This document shows, one piece after another, positions 7,625 through 13,579 of a stretch of DNA of 14,273 bases. Location: NCBI GenBank assembly GCA_965368585.1, contig CBDUNM010000134.1, positions 1 to 14,273 on the forward strand, given 5' to 3'. This DNA is from JARRQB01 sp965368585 (GTDB taxonomy: Bacteria > Pseudomonadota > Gammaproteobacteria > Chromatiales > Chromatiaceae). The number at the start of each line of letters is the position of its first letter. Position 1 is the first letter of the stretch. A program made the position numbers and the translations under genes. The notes under the pieces were generated by a model. That model ran no database searches, had not been told where the DNA came from, and saw only the letters and a list, made by a program, of their open reading frames with translations.

Positions 7625-8064
7625 GTCTACCGGTCTTCGTCGTCGACACGAACGTGGTGGTCGCTGGCTTGATCACGGGTTCGAGCCATAGCCCGGTTGT
7701 TTTGGTATTGGACGCGATGCTGTCGGGGACGCTTGTGTACCTGTTATCGCCAGCGCTTCTGGATGAATATCGCTCGGTCCTCTTGAGGCCGAAGCTCGCC
7801 AAGGTTCACGGTTTGACAGAAGTACAAATTGATCAGCTACTCATTGAACTGACGGCCAACGCCATTTGGCGTGAGCCGAAACCGGGTTCTCCTGCGCCCG
7901 ACCGGGGCGATGATCACCTTTGGGCACTATTGAACGCATACCCGGAGAGCATTTTGGTCACCGGCGATCGCTTGCTGCTAGAAAATCCGCCGACGCAAAG
8001 TTCAGTGATCTCACCTGGTACATGGCTCAACGATTTTGTCGGCAGTGGAGATCGCGCACGGTAG
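7621..8064 (+). CDS. PIN-domain toxin (COG1569-like, VapC superfamily)
   Basis: 147 residues. Acidic residues of a PIN nuclease are present: Asp9 in VVDTNVVVAGL, Glu49 in LLDEYRSVL, Asp94/97/98 in PDRGDDHLWAL and Asp116 in LVTGDRLLL. The LLSPALLDEYRSVLLRPKL stretch points to the PIN_3 or putative toxin-component family rather than classic short VapC. It is probably an RNase that arrests translation when the upstream antitoxin is degraded. Translation is coupled to the antitoxin by a 4-base overlap. All catalytic positions look intact. Confidence 0.87.
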   Translation: MSLPVFVVDTNVVVAGLITGSSHSPVVLVLDAMLSGTLVYLLSPALLDEYRSVLLRPKLAKVHGLTEVQIDQLLIELTANAIWREPKPGSPAPDRGDDHLWALLNAYPESILVTGDRLLLENPPTQSSVISPGTWLNDFVGSGDRAR

Positions 8065-8200
8065 GCCTTTCGCGTCGCCGCGGCTTCCTGCTTTAGGACA
8101 CATGCGAATTGACAAAGGACTTGACGCAAGATCACTGATCGAGACAGTGACTCAGGTTCTCCGCAAACGAAGTGTAGCTCATTGGTTTTGGAGAATAAAA

Positions 8201-8222
8201 AAGCCGTGATATATCACGGCTT
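8201..8222 (-). terminator. Strong intrinsic terminator, minus strand
   Basis: A perfect 22-bp palindrome, AAGCCGTGATA with its complement TATCACGGCTT, is followed on the minus strand by TTTTATTC (8193-8200), so the U-run adjoins the stem for leftward transcription only. It lies about 190 bp downstream of the antitoxin gene at 8410, whose operon it may end. It also lies just past the CCGCCTCCACCA core of repeat copy 3 as read on the minus strand, which is where an ssrA or tRNA terminator would sit. Confidence 0.8.
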
Positions 8223-8236
8223 ATCAGGAGTTATCT

Positions 8237-8322
8237 GGTGGAGGCGGCGACAGCCACATTGCCTTGTTAATCAATGGCTTAAAACGCGAAATGCTAGATA
8301 TTCCCCCGAAAATACCCCCAAG
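8237..8322 (+). repeat. Attachment-site-like direct repeat, copy 3
   Basis: Third copy with a complete core: TGGTGGAGGCGGCGACA begins at 8236. Read on the minus strand this is CCGCCTCCACCA, the form of a tmRNA/tRNA 3' acceptor end. TTCCCCC at 8301 and TACCCCC at 8313 keep the 12-bp spacing and sit 57 bp from the core. The middle AATCAATGGCTTAAAA resembles copy 1. Confidence 0.8.
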
Positions 8323-8409
8323 CAACCCCTGTTAGGAATTGTGAACTCGAGTTAGCCAATCTGGCCTGCCGTCGTTCCCAGGTGTGGTCCTTTGCTCGGC
8401 TCCGAACGT

Positions 8410-8742
8410 TCATGCCGCCCGGTTACCCAACTCGCTGAGTTTCTCCAGCGTATCGGGAAACTTTCTTACCATCAGAATCAATGCAGCGGCCTGGGCATTG
8501 GGCCGCGCCCGTCCTTGCTCCCAGTTTTCCAAGGTACGCGTCGATACGCGCAGGCGGCGGGCAAACACGGCGCGGGAGACGTGCATACGTTCCCGCGTGT
8601 CGCGGATGAGATCCGCATCCACTTCGAGGGGGGGCAGGTCCTCGACCTCATGCGAGCGTAGCGTGATTTTCCCCTCGCGCTGCTGCTCCATGGCATCGAC
8701 GCCTTCCATCAGTTCATCGAACAATTTGCGCTTCTGCTTCAT
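8410..8742 (-). CDS. HigA-like helix-turn-helix antitoxin
   Basis: 110 residues with an XRE-type helix-turn-helix at about 46-85 (LIRDTRERMHVSRAVFARRL then VSTRTLENWEQGRARP). This type is paired with RelE/HigB-like toxins in which the toxin gene comes first. It starts inside the end of the toxin gene (4-base overlap, 8739-8742). It should bind DNA as a dimer and repress the shared promoter; the palindrome in the -35/-10 spacer at 9097-9111 is the likely operator. The gene looks complete although its toxin partner carries a stop, so it may now serve only as a regulator or as immunity against related toxins. Confidence 0.88.
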   Translation of the reverse strand: MKQKRKLFDELMEGVDAMEQQREGKITLRSHEVEDLPPLEVDADLIRDTRERMHVSRAVFARRLRVSTRTLENWEQGRARPNAQAAALILMVRKFPDTLEKLSELGNRAA

Positions 8743-9086
8743 GACTTTCGTCTCCTGGCCTCCAATTCGGCCTGGATAGCCTTCTTCAGTACCTTCTTCT
8801 CTTCCGCCGTCAGGTTGGCGGCTTCATCTTTGTCATAAACAGTGAAGAACCAGATCTGGTGGTCGGCCGTCAGGTAGTAGTAGATGATCCTCAATCCACC
8901 TCGCTTGCCTTTGCCGCGACGTGCGTCTTCCCAACGGACCTTGCGAAACCTGCCGGTGCCGGGCATCACGTCACCCATTTCCGGATTTTCCATCAACGCG
9001 CGTTGCAATTCTCGGTAGCTCTCGTCGGTCAGTTAGTCGCCGAGGAGGCGCGTGAATAAAGGAGTCTCCAGGAAAACCAGCTTCAT
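8739..9086 (-). pseudogene. RelE/HigB-type toxin gene with a nonsense codon at position 18
   Basis: Read from the ATG at 9084-9086 the frame gives MKLVFLETPLFTRLLGD, then TAA (9033-9035), then LTDESYRELQRALMENPEMG and the rest to 8739, with no frame change. An intact gene would encode 115 residues, the normal length for this RelE/ParE group, and the family usually has Tyr at the stop position (TAT/TAC to TAA is one base). The remainder keeps GGLRIIYYYL and the Lys/Arg-rich catalytic surface (FRKVRWEDARRGKGKRGG). An internal restart, for example at a TTG near 9008 or an ATG at 8993, would lack the first strand and helix, so I expect an inactive toxin. A sequencing error at 9033-9035 would be the alternative. 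Confidence 0.8.
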
Positions 9087-9092
9087 CAGCGA

Positions 9093-9120
9093 AGTATACG
9101 CAAGTTGCGTACGATATCAA
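9093..9120 (-). promoter_or_regulatory. Promoter with embedded operator for the HigB-HigA operon
   Basis: On the minus strand TTGATA (9115-9120) and TATACT (9093-9098) are separated by 16 bp, a near-consensus sigma-70 promoter. The spacer and the first base of the -10 hold the perfect palindrome TACGCAA-C-TTGCGTA (9097-9111 in plus coordinates). This is the classic position for autorepression by the HigA-like antitoxin. The transcript leader would be very short before the ATG at 9086. The -35 overlaps the stop codon of the neighbouring TOTE-type gene. Confidence 0.7.
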
Positions 9121-10107
9121 GCTGAAGGATCCGCGATTCGGTATCCCATCGCGCGGTAGCCGCGTTGGCGTTTCTCCCACATTCGGAGCAATGCGGGATG
9201 GGCGGTATCCACGAAATCGATGATCCGAACATCAGTTTTGGCGGCATGATCCCGATGCAAGCGGCCGGCGTATTGCTGCAACGTCCCTTTCCAGGACACC
9301 GGCATGGCCAAGACTAATGTATCGAGCGGGGGGTGGTCGAAGCCTTCCCCGACGAGTCGCCCGGTCGCGAGCAGGATCCGCGGCGAGTCAGGCGGCAGCG
9401 AGTCGATTTCGGTCACCAGATTCGCACGCTGCTTTTTCGACATGCGCCCATGCAGCACGAAGGGTTCCAGACTGTGTTCATCCAGCGAGCGCCTGATGCT
9501 TTCGAGATGGTCGGTGCGTTCTGTCAGGACCAGCACCTTGCGACCGGCCTCGACGGCGCGTTGCGCCTCTTCGGCAATCGCGGCTGTGCGTTCTTGGTCC
9601 TCAGCCAAGGTCCGAAAGATTTGGAGAGGGTAGACGCCTCTTGTTTTCTCACCGGAAAGGTGGCTGTAAATGACCGCATCCGATACAGGTATCAACGCAC
9701 GATTGCCGCAATCGGCGCACTCGATTCGTGGCTTCTCGCAGATGCCGAGACGCCATTCACTCGGGCCATCCTTGGCCCTCGGGCAGCTTCGCTGTGCAAA
9801 TTTGCAGTCCTGCAAATTTGTCGTTGGTGCACGCAGGGGCATAGCCTGAGTGCCCGGTCGTCGCGCTTTCCCAGCGTACCGGATGCACATCGGTACGAAC
9901 CCGAAACAAGCGTCGATACAGCGCGACCTATTCCGCTGTTGAGAGGTTCGATGGCTCGGGTGGTGACGGTGCCGACGAGGTAACAGGCTCCGGATCGTGC
10001 CGCCAATCGATGCCGTGAGATTCGAGCAGGGCGATCAGGCGAGCGTTTGCGGCTCGTAACTTTGTTAGCTCATCGAATTCGTTTGGCACCGAATCGGCGT
10101 TGTCCAT
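9117..10107 (-). pseudogene. Remnant of a TOTE-type archaeo-eukaryotic primase / SF2 helicase gene
   Basis: Three pieces of one large protein can be read. From the ATG at 10105-10107 comes an N-terminal coiled coil (LTKLRAANARLIALLESHGI) ending STAE and then TAG (9928-9930). The frame continues VALYRRLFRVRTDVHPVRWES to GYAPACTN, where a 64-bp insertion shifts it. It resumes as EWRLGICEKPRIECADCGNR and SDAVIYSHLSGEKTRGVYPL, the Cys-containing region of the primase domain. At about 9623 it jumps into the second helicase RecA domain: LVLTERTDHLESI, LHGRMSKKQR, ILLATGRLVGEGFDHPPLD and QQYAGRLHR (motif VI). The primase active site and the first helicase domain are missing. NCBI names this family TOTE conflict system primase proteins, implicated in defence; family recall is mine and unchecked. 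The open part 9117-9890 could still be translated. Confidence 0.8.
9757..9820. mobile_element. 64-bp palindromic insertion inside the primase region
   Basis: Removing 9757-9820 restores the expected coding sequence ACTNEWRLGICEKPR across the break, so the segment was inserted into an intact gene; 64 bp is not a multiple of three and breaks the frame. One end is a 24-bp palindrome (CAAATTTGCAG at 9797-9807, CTGCAAATTTG at 9810-9820); near the other lies a hairpin GGGCC-ATCCTT-GGCCC (9763-9778). A 2-bp TC repeat flanks it. It resembles a REP- or MITE-like non-autonomous element; no transposase is encoded. Confidence 0.65.
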
Positions 10108-10331
10108 GCGTGGGGCGGGTGTCAGCAAGACCGCCAATGCGTCGCTTGGACTACCGTGAAGTGAAGTGCCAAGGTCCTCGGTGCGTTCGAAAAACAGGTT
10201 ATGTGAAGTACCGGGGTAATCGTGCGCGAAACATCCTCGGCGGCGATAACACACGTTGCAGCATTGCGGGGGCGGCGGTGGTAATGAAGTCTTTTGGGCC
10301 GGTCTTGTGTCTGGAGGCGTCCATCGCGCGT
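10108..10331. other. Short gap between TOTE remnant and VapC gene
   Basis: The minus-strand frame of the TOTE remnant stays open upstream to about 10254 but shows no family features and no better ribosome-binding site, so I do not extend the gene. No RNA gene or repeat is visible. Confidence 0.4.
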
Positions 10332-10712
10332 TTATGCTTCCTTTTTCGGGAAATAGGTTACGCCGGGCAGGCCCTCGAAATGATCGTCCGAGGTAACAAG
10401 TTCGACATTGTATTTTCGGGCGCTGGCGTAGATGACGGCATCGGCAAAGGCGAGCTTGTGTGATAGCGACAGATCTGCGGCCACCAGGGCAATATCAGTG
10501 CTCAGAGGGATGACAAGACTGTCGTCGGCAAGCGCGATGGTATCGAGCGCTGTGTTTTCGTCGGATTCGCGTTTCACCCACTTGTACAGTTCGTACTGGA
10601 CTGTGGTGGGCACCAGCAACTCCGCGGGGTCTTGCATGTAAGAAGCGAAGCTGTCCGCCAGGGCGCCCTCAGTCAGCCACTCGATCCAGCCGCAGGTATC
10701 GACCAGAATCAT
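10332..10712 (-). CDS. vapC: VapC-type PIN-domain toxin
   Basis: 126 residues, a standard VapC length. PIN acidic residues are in place: Asp5 in MILVDTCGWIEW, Glu41 in TTVQYELYKW, Asp91 in LAFADAVIYASARKY and Asp109/110 in LVTSDDHF. VapC toxins are Mg-dependent endoribonucleases, often cutting initiator tRNA or rRNA. The ATG overlaps the stop of the AbrB-like antitoxin gene by 4 bases. The operon is transcribed toward the TOTE remnant. The toxin appears intact, so this module should still work as an addiction system. Confidence 0.9.
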   Translation of the reverse strand: MILVDTCGWIEWLTEGALADSFASYMQDPAELLVPTTVQYELYKWVKRESDENTALDTIALADDSLVIPLSTDIALVAADLSLSHKLAFADAVIYASARKYNVELVTSDDHFEGLPGVTYFPKKEA

Positions 10713-10930
10713 TTGTAGCGATCCAGGCGCTCGCCACGATCTCGATAGTTACTGGGATCGGCCCCCTTCAATAGGCCTCGCACCTCGTCCAGACGGCGGA
10801 TGGGTGCAAGTACGATAGTGTCGCCCTTGGGGATGATGGCGAACTTCTGGCCAGCGTGCAGGTGCATCTCCTCGCGAATGGCCTTGGGGATGGACAGCTG
10901 GAACTTGCTGGATAGGGTGACGGAGGCCAT
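10709..10930 (-). CDS. vapB: AbrB/MazE-like antitoxin (VapB)
   Basis: 73 residues starting MASVTLSSKFQLSIPKAIRE, a typical SpoVT/AbrB swapped-hairpin DNA-binding fold, followed by QKFAIIPKGDTIVLAPI. The C-terminal part (~45-73) is the charged toxin-binding tail. I chose the ATG at 10928-10930 because AAGGAA lies 6 bases upstream and the domain begins there; an in-frame start at 10954 adds eight residues with no support. It overlaps vapC by ATGA. It should repress its own promoter; inverted repeats at 10941-10977 are candidate operators. Confidence 0.9.
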   Translation of the reverse strand: MASVTLSSKFQLSIPKAIREEMHLHAGQKFAIIPKGDTIVLAPIRRLDEVRGLLKGADPSNYRDRGERLDRYK

Positions 10931-10940
10931 GTTGTATTCC

Positions 10941-10977
10941 TTACGAAAAGTCAATCAATCGGTATTTCGTAAAATAC
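10941..10977. promoter_or_regulatory. Candidate VapB operator upstream of vapBC
   Basis: TTACGAAA (10941-10948) is repeated in inverse as TTTCGTAA (10965-10972), and the right half also sits in a tighter palindrome GTATTT-CGTA-AAATAC (10962-10977). The region lies 11-47 bp upstream of the antitoxin ATG, where AbrB-type antitoxins bind for autorepression. Confidence 0.55.
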
Positions 10978-11324
10978 AACAGTGCTCAACGTCGGGACAA
11001 CCGGTTCTTCGTTGTTCAAGCGCTCGTCTGAATTTCCGAGTTCTCAGCCCTCAGCTGGTCGGCCGGGGAGTGACGCAGCTCTCACGGGCAATCGCCATCC
11101 GCCTTGAGGCGTGGTGCGGGGGTATTTCGATTTCAGACGGGAAAATACCCCCAGGTCGAGCTGATAGCAGAAGTTGGGGTTCGATACGGCGGGGTAAGGA
11201 AAGATCGTTCAAACCGGACAGAGAAAAGTTCGAAATCCCACGTGATCCGGGCCGAATCACTAGTAGAGTGGGAATCGAACTCAAAATTCTATCTTCGAAA
11301 CAGTATGTTGCGCGCCAAAAAATT
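10978..11324. other. Gene-free stretch left of repeat copy 4
   Basis: No supported gene. It contains the second GGGGGTA-N21-TACCCCC site (11118-11152) and, at 11271-11282, GGAATCGAACTC, which matches the GGAATCACACTC arm left of copies 1 and 2 at ten of twelve positions. The region may be the ancestral flank of an integrated element. Confidence 0.5.
11118..11152. repeat. Inverted GGGGGTA-N21-TACCCCC site, copy B
   Basis: GGGGGTA (11118-11124) and TACCCCC (11146-11152) are exact complements 21 bp apart; the arms extend to 10 bp here (GGGGGTATTT/AAATACCCCC, with the innermost bases included). The spacing equals that of copy A at 508-542. It lies about 170 bp left of repeat copy 4, as copy A lies about 230 bp left of repeat copy 1. 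Confidence 0.6.
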
Positions 11325-11410
11325 GGTGGAGGCGGCGACAATCACACGGCCTTTTGAATCAACGGCATAAATTGCGAAATGCCAGATATGCCCCCACAGA
11401 TACCCCCAAA
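11325..11410 (+). repeat. Attachment-site-like direct repeat, copy 4
   Basis: Fourth copy with a complete core: TGGTGGAGGCGGCGACA from 11324, TGCCCCC at 11389 and TACCCCC at 11401, spacings 57 and 12 bp. It is the closest relative of copy 1 and the likeness runs on to about 11471. On the minus strand the core is CCGCCTCCACCA followed by a T-run (11319-11324). Confidence 0.8.
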
Positions 11411-11568
11411 TTGATTCGGCTGATGTGATGCCTGGATTCTGACAGATTTCTTTGCTCCTCTGGCGTCCGCAATGCCTCGAAACGTGGTAGTTGCTACGAC
11501 GTGCAAGCAATGCCGTCATGTGCTAGCATTTTTCTCAGTTTCGTCCAATCCAGGCTCTGGAGTCGACT

Positions 11569-11802
11569 ATGGCTAGTTTGAGTGTCAGAAAACTCGACGA
11601 TGAGACGCTGTCGCGCTTGCGGATCCGCGCCGCAAAGCATGGGGTGTCGATGGAGGAAGAGGCGCGTCGGATCCTCAAAGAGGCAGTTAGCGCGCCGGAT
11701 CACCTCGGTGATTTCGCGCTTGGAATCTTTGGCCCGAAGCACGGTGTCGATCTGCAGCTACCTGAAAAGACACCGCATGAGCCCCTGGACCTGACCGAAT
11801 GA
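11569..11802 (+). CDS. FitA/StbC-type Arc-like antitoxin
   Basis: 77 residues beginning MASLSVRKLDDETLSRLRIR and continuing AAKHGVSMEEEARRILKEAV, the ribbon-helix-helix pattern of FitA/StbC plasmid-stability antitoxins. The tail (44-77) is the toxin-binding segment. GGAG lies 7 bases before the ATG at 11569. Its TGA overlaps the toxin ATG by 4 bases. The palindrome TGCTAGCA (11521-11528) about 40 bp upstream may be part of an operator, as FitAB-like repressors use TGCTA-type half sites. First cargo gene right of repeat copy 4. Confidence 0.9.
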   Translation: MASLSVRKLDDETLSRLRIRAAKHGVSMEEEARRILKEAVSAPDHLGDFALGIFGPKHGVDLQLPEKTPHEPLDLTE

Positions 11803-12224
11803 TCCTGTTGGACACGAATGTCGTTTCGGAAGTGATGAAGACCCAGCCGGCGGAAGCCGTCGTCGCTTGGTTGAACGCTCAGGACTCCGAGAGGCTTTAC
11901 GTTTCTGCAGTTACCATCGGCGAGATCACCTACGGGCTGCGTATATTGCCCGACGGCAAACGCCGATCAGGGCTTCGCGAGCGGTTTGAACGTTTCGTCG
12001 TCCTGGCCTTCGACCAGCGTGTTCTTGCCTACGATGAATCCGCGGCCCGCGTATACGGTGAACTGATGGGCGATCGCAAGGAACTCGGACTTCCGATGAG
12101 CGTACCCGATGGGCAGATCGCCGCAATTGCTCGTCTTAACCATCTGGCAGTGGCGACTCGGAATGTCCTCGACTTCGAACACTGTGGCATCGATGTGTTG
12201 AATCCGTTTGAGGCCGCAGGTTGA
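11799..12224 (+). CDS. FitB/VapC-type PIN-domain toxin
   Basis: 141 residues. PIN residues are Asp5 (MILLDTNVVSEVMK), Glu42 (VTIGEITYGL), Asp104 (SVPDGQIAAIA) and Asn122/Asp125 (VATRNVLDFEHCGIDVLNPF). The DTNVVSE start and TRNVLDF end are typical of the FitB/StbB subgroup, the partner of the upstream StbC-type antitoxin. A ribonuclease role is expected from the family. All motifs are intact. Confidence 0.92.
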   Translation: MILLDTNVVSEVMKTQPAEAVVAWLNAQDSERLYVSAVTIGEITYGLRILPDGKRRSGLRERFERFVVLAFDQRVLAYDESAARVYGELMGDRKELGLPMSVPDGQIAAIARLNHLAVATRNVLDFEHCGIDVLNPFEAAG

Positions 12225-12409
12225 ATTCGGGCATCAAAAGGCGACGCGACAGTAGAGGAAAAACGGTGCGGCCTGGGCGCTGCTGGTCTCTCTAACTCCG
12301 GTCGAGAAGCGCCGATTCCGAAGAAAGCGGAAAAAATTCATCAGCTGCCGTGTGCTGGAGAATGGCCGCCGTTCGGTTTCCGATGGCATGTGTACACTTG
12401 AGTAGCCTT

Positions 12410-13531
12410 ATGGAACTCATTCTGGATAAACAGGAAACCGCTGGCAGGCGCAAGAGCCGACTGCAGCAACGTTTCGATAAGCTGCGTAGCAAGCTGGAGA
12501 AGGAGCGCCGGCGCGATGTCCGCTTCAGGCAGGATCTGGACGAATTGGTCGAAATCTACCATCGACGCTCGATGGAGAACGATAAGGCGGTGTTAGACGA
12601 TCTGGTCGCATTGAGCGAGAAACTAATCACCTTCGCAGGGCGCAAGAGCCTGTCCGACTGGCATCGCACGGACTTGGATGAATGGCTCAGGGATCTGATC
12701 GAGCGGCGGATCACTCAGGTCGACCGGCAAGTGGCCGAGCATCTGCGCCTGGACTACCGCCAGGCGATTGCCTGCTCGATGGACATATCGGTCGACGAAC
12801 TTATCGAACGTTTCGAAACCGAAAGCGATGACGTCGAACAGAAGTTCGATGAACAAAACGGGGCTGAACAGGCGTCAGACACTGACGAAGGCCCATGGCA
12901 AGAGGATCTGTTCGGGTTTGATGATTTGGATCCCGAGTTGGATGAATTCGAGACAAGCTCCGACGCGAATGAGCCGAATTGGATGGACGACGAGGAAGAC
13001 GCACACCTCGGCCGAACAGTCATGGATGGTAGCTGGGCGAAAGACCTGTTTCGCCGCGCCGCCCAGGCCCTACACCCGGACCGGGAGCTTGATCCCGTGC
13101 GGCGCCAGGTCAAGCAAGAACGCATGCGTGAACTGCTCAAGGCGCGCAAGCACGGCGACATTATGGCCATGCTGGCTATCTACAGTGACAGCGTGAGTGG
13201 CCCTGATATCATCCTCGCCGAGCAGGAGATGACTGAAATCTGTGATGCTTTGGAGCACCAGCTGGAAGCGTTGGAGTTGGAAAAGCATGGGTACGTCTAT
13301 TCCCATCCCACCCGACTCATGGTGTTCGAGCTCTTCTATCACAGCACGAATAAGGAGCGTAAGCGCAGGTTCCAGGAATGGGAGCAGGACTTAAAGCACG
13401 AGGCGGCCGATCTGCGCGGTCTTGTGGCGTTCCTGCGTAATCTAACCTGTCTGAAAACCGTGCTCGAGGATCGCCGTAGCGAGCGTACTGCGCTGCTTGC
13501 CGACGTCCTGTTCGAGGATTTTCGGTTCTGA
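12410..13531 (+). CDS. J-domain-like (HPD motif) coiled-coil protein
   Basis: 373 residues from the chosen ATG. Residues 5-120 are highly charged and predicted helical or coiled coil (QRFDKLRSKLEKERRRDVRF). Residues 135-205 are acidic and low in complexity. Residues 208-258 (WAKDLFRRAAQALHPDRELD, then RQVKQERMRELLKARKHGDI) resemble helices II and III of a DnaJ J domain, with the HPD tripeptide at 222-224. The rest (265-373) is helical. A J domain would recruit DnaK/Hsp70, so it could be a specialised co-chaperone, but the client is unknown. No Cys-rich or C-terminal DnaJ domains are present. The start is uncertain: ATG at 12362 or GTG at 12350 would add 16-20 residues, and no site has a good Shine-Dalgarno. 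The gene stands alone and converges on the HepT/MNT pair. Confidence 0.7.
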   Translation: MELILDKQETAGRRKSRLQQRFDKLRSKLEKERRRDVRFRQDLDELVEIYHRRSMENDKAVLDDLVALSEKLITFAGRKSLSDWHRTDLDEWLRDLIERRITQVDRQVAEHLRLDYRQAIACSMDISVDELIERFETESDDVEQKFDEQNGAEQASDTDEGPWQEDLFGFDDLDPELDEFETSSDANEPNWMDDEEDAHLGRTVMDGSWAKDLFRRAAQALHPDRELDPVRRQVKQERMRELLKARKHGDIMAMLAIYSDSVSGPDIILAEQEMTEICDALEHQLEALELEKHGYVYSHPTRLMVFELFYHSTNKERKRRFQEWEQDLKHEAADLRGLVAFLRNLTCLKTVLEDRRSERTALLADVLFEDFRF

Positions 13532-13579
13532 TGTCCGCGTTACCGATCGGTTCCGGGCATCGTTTATCGCTCGCCACTA

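Noticed and set aside
10240..10260. A possible fifth repeat copy: GGCGGCGATAACACACGTTGC resembles the core and the bases after it.
   Set aside because: No CCCCC motifs occur at the 57-bp position or nearby and the rest does not align, so it is probably chance in GC-rich DNA.
508..11152. The GGGGGTA/TACCCCC pairs as terminal inverted repeats of one very long insertion sequence or transposon.
   Set aside because: Each is a complete short inverted pair by itself, no transposase is present, and no target duplication is seen.
11266..11283. GTGGGAATCGAACTC looks like the reverse complement of a tRNA T-arm.
   Set aside because: The flanking bases cannot form the T stem and no acceptor, anticodon or D arms can be folded around it; it better fits the arm sequence shared with copies 1 and 2.
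774..11410. The repeats as a CRISPR array or integron attC sites.
   Set aside because: Spacing between copies is 1 to 6 kb with genes between, far too long for CRISPR, and no GTTRRRY-type core or attC folding pattern is present.
12754..13170. Minus-strand Ser-rich frame opposite the J-domain-like gene.
   Set aside because: Its serine runs are the antisense of the acidic linker; no ribosome-binding site or family motif.
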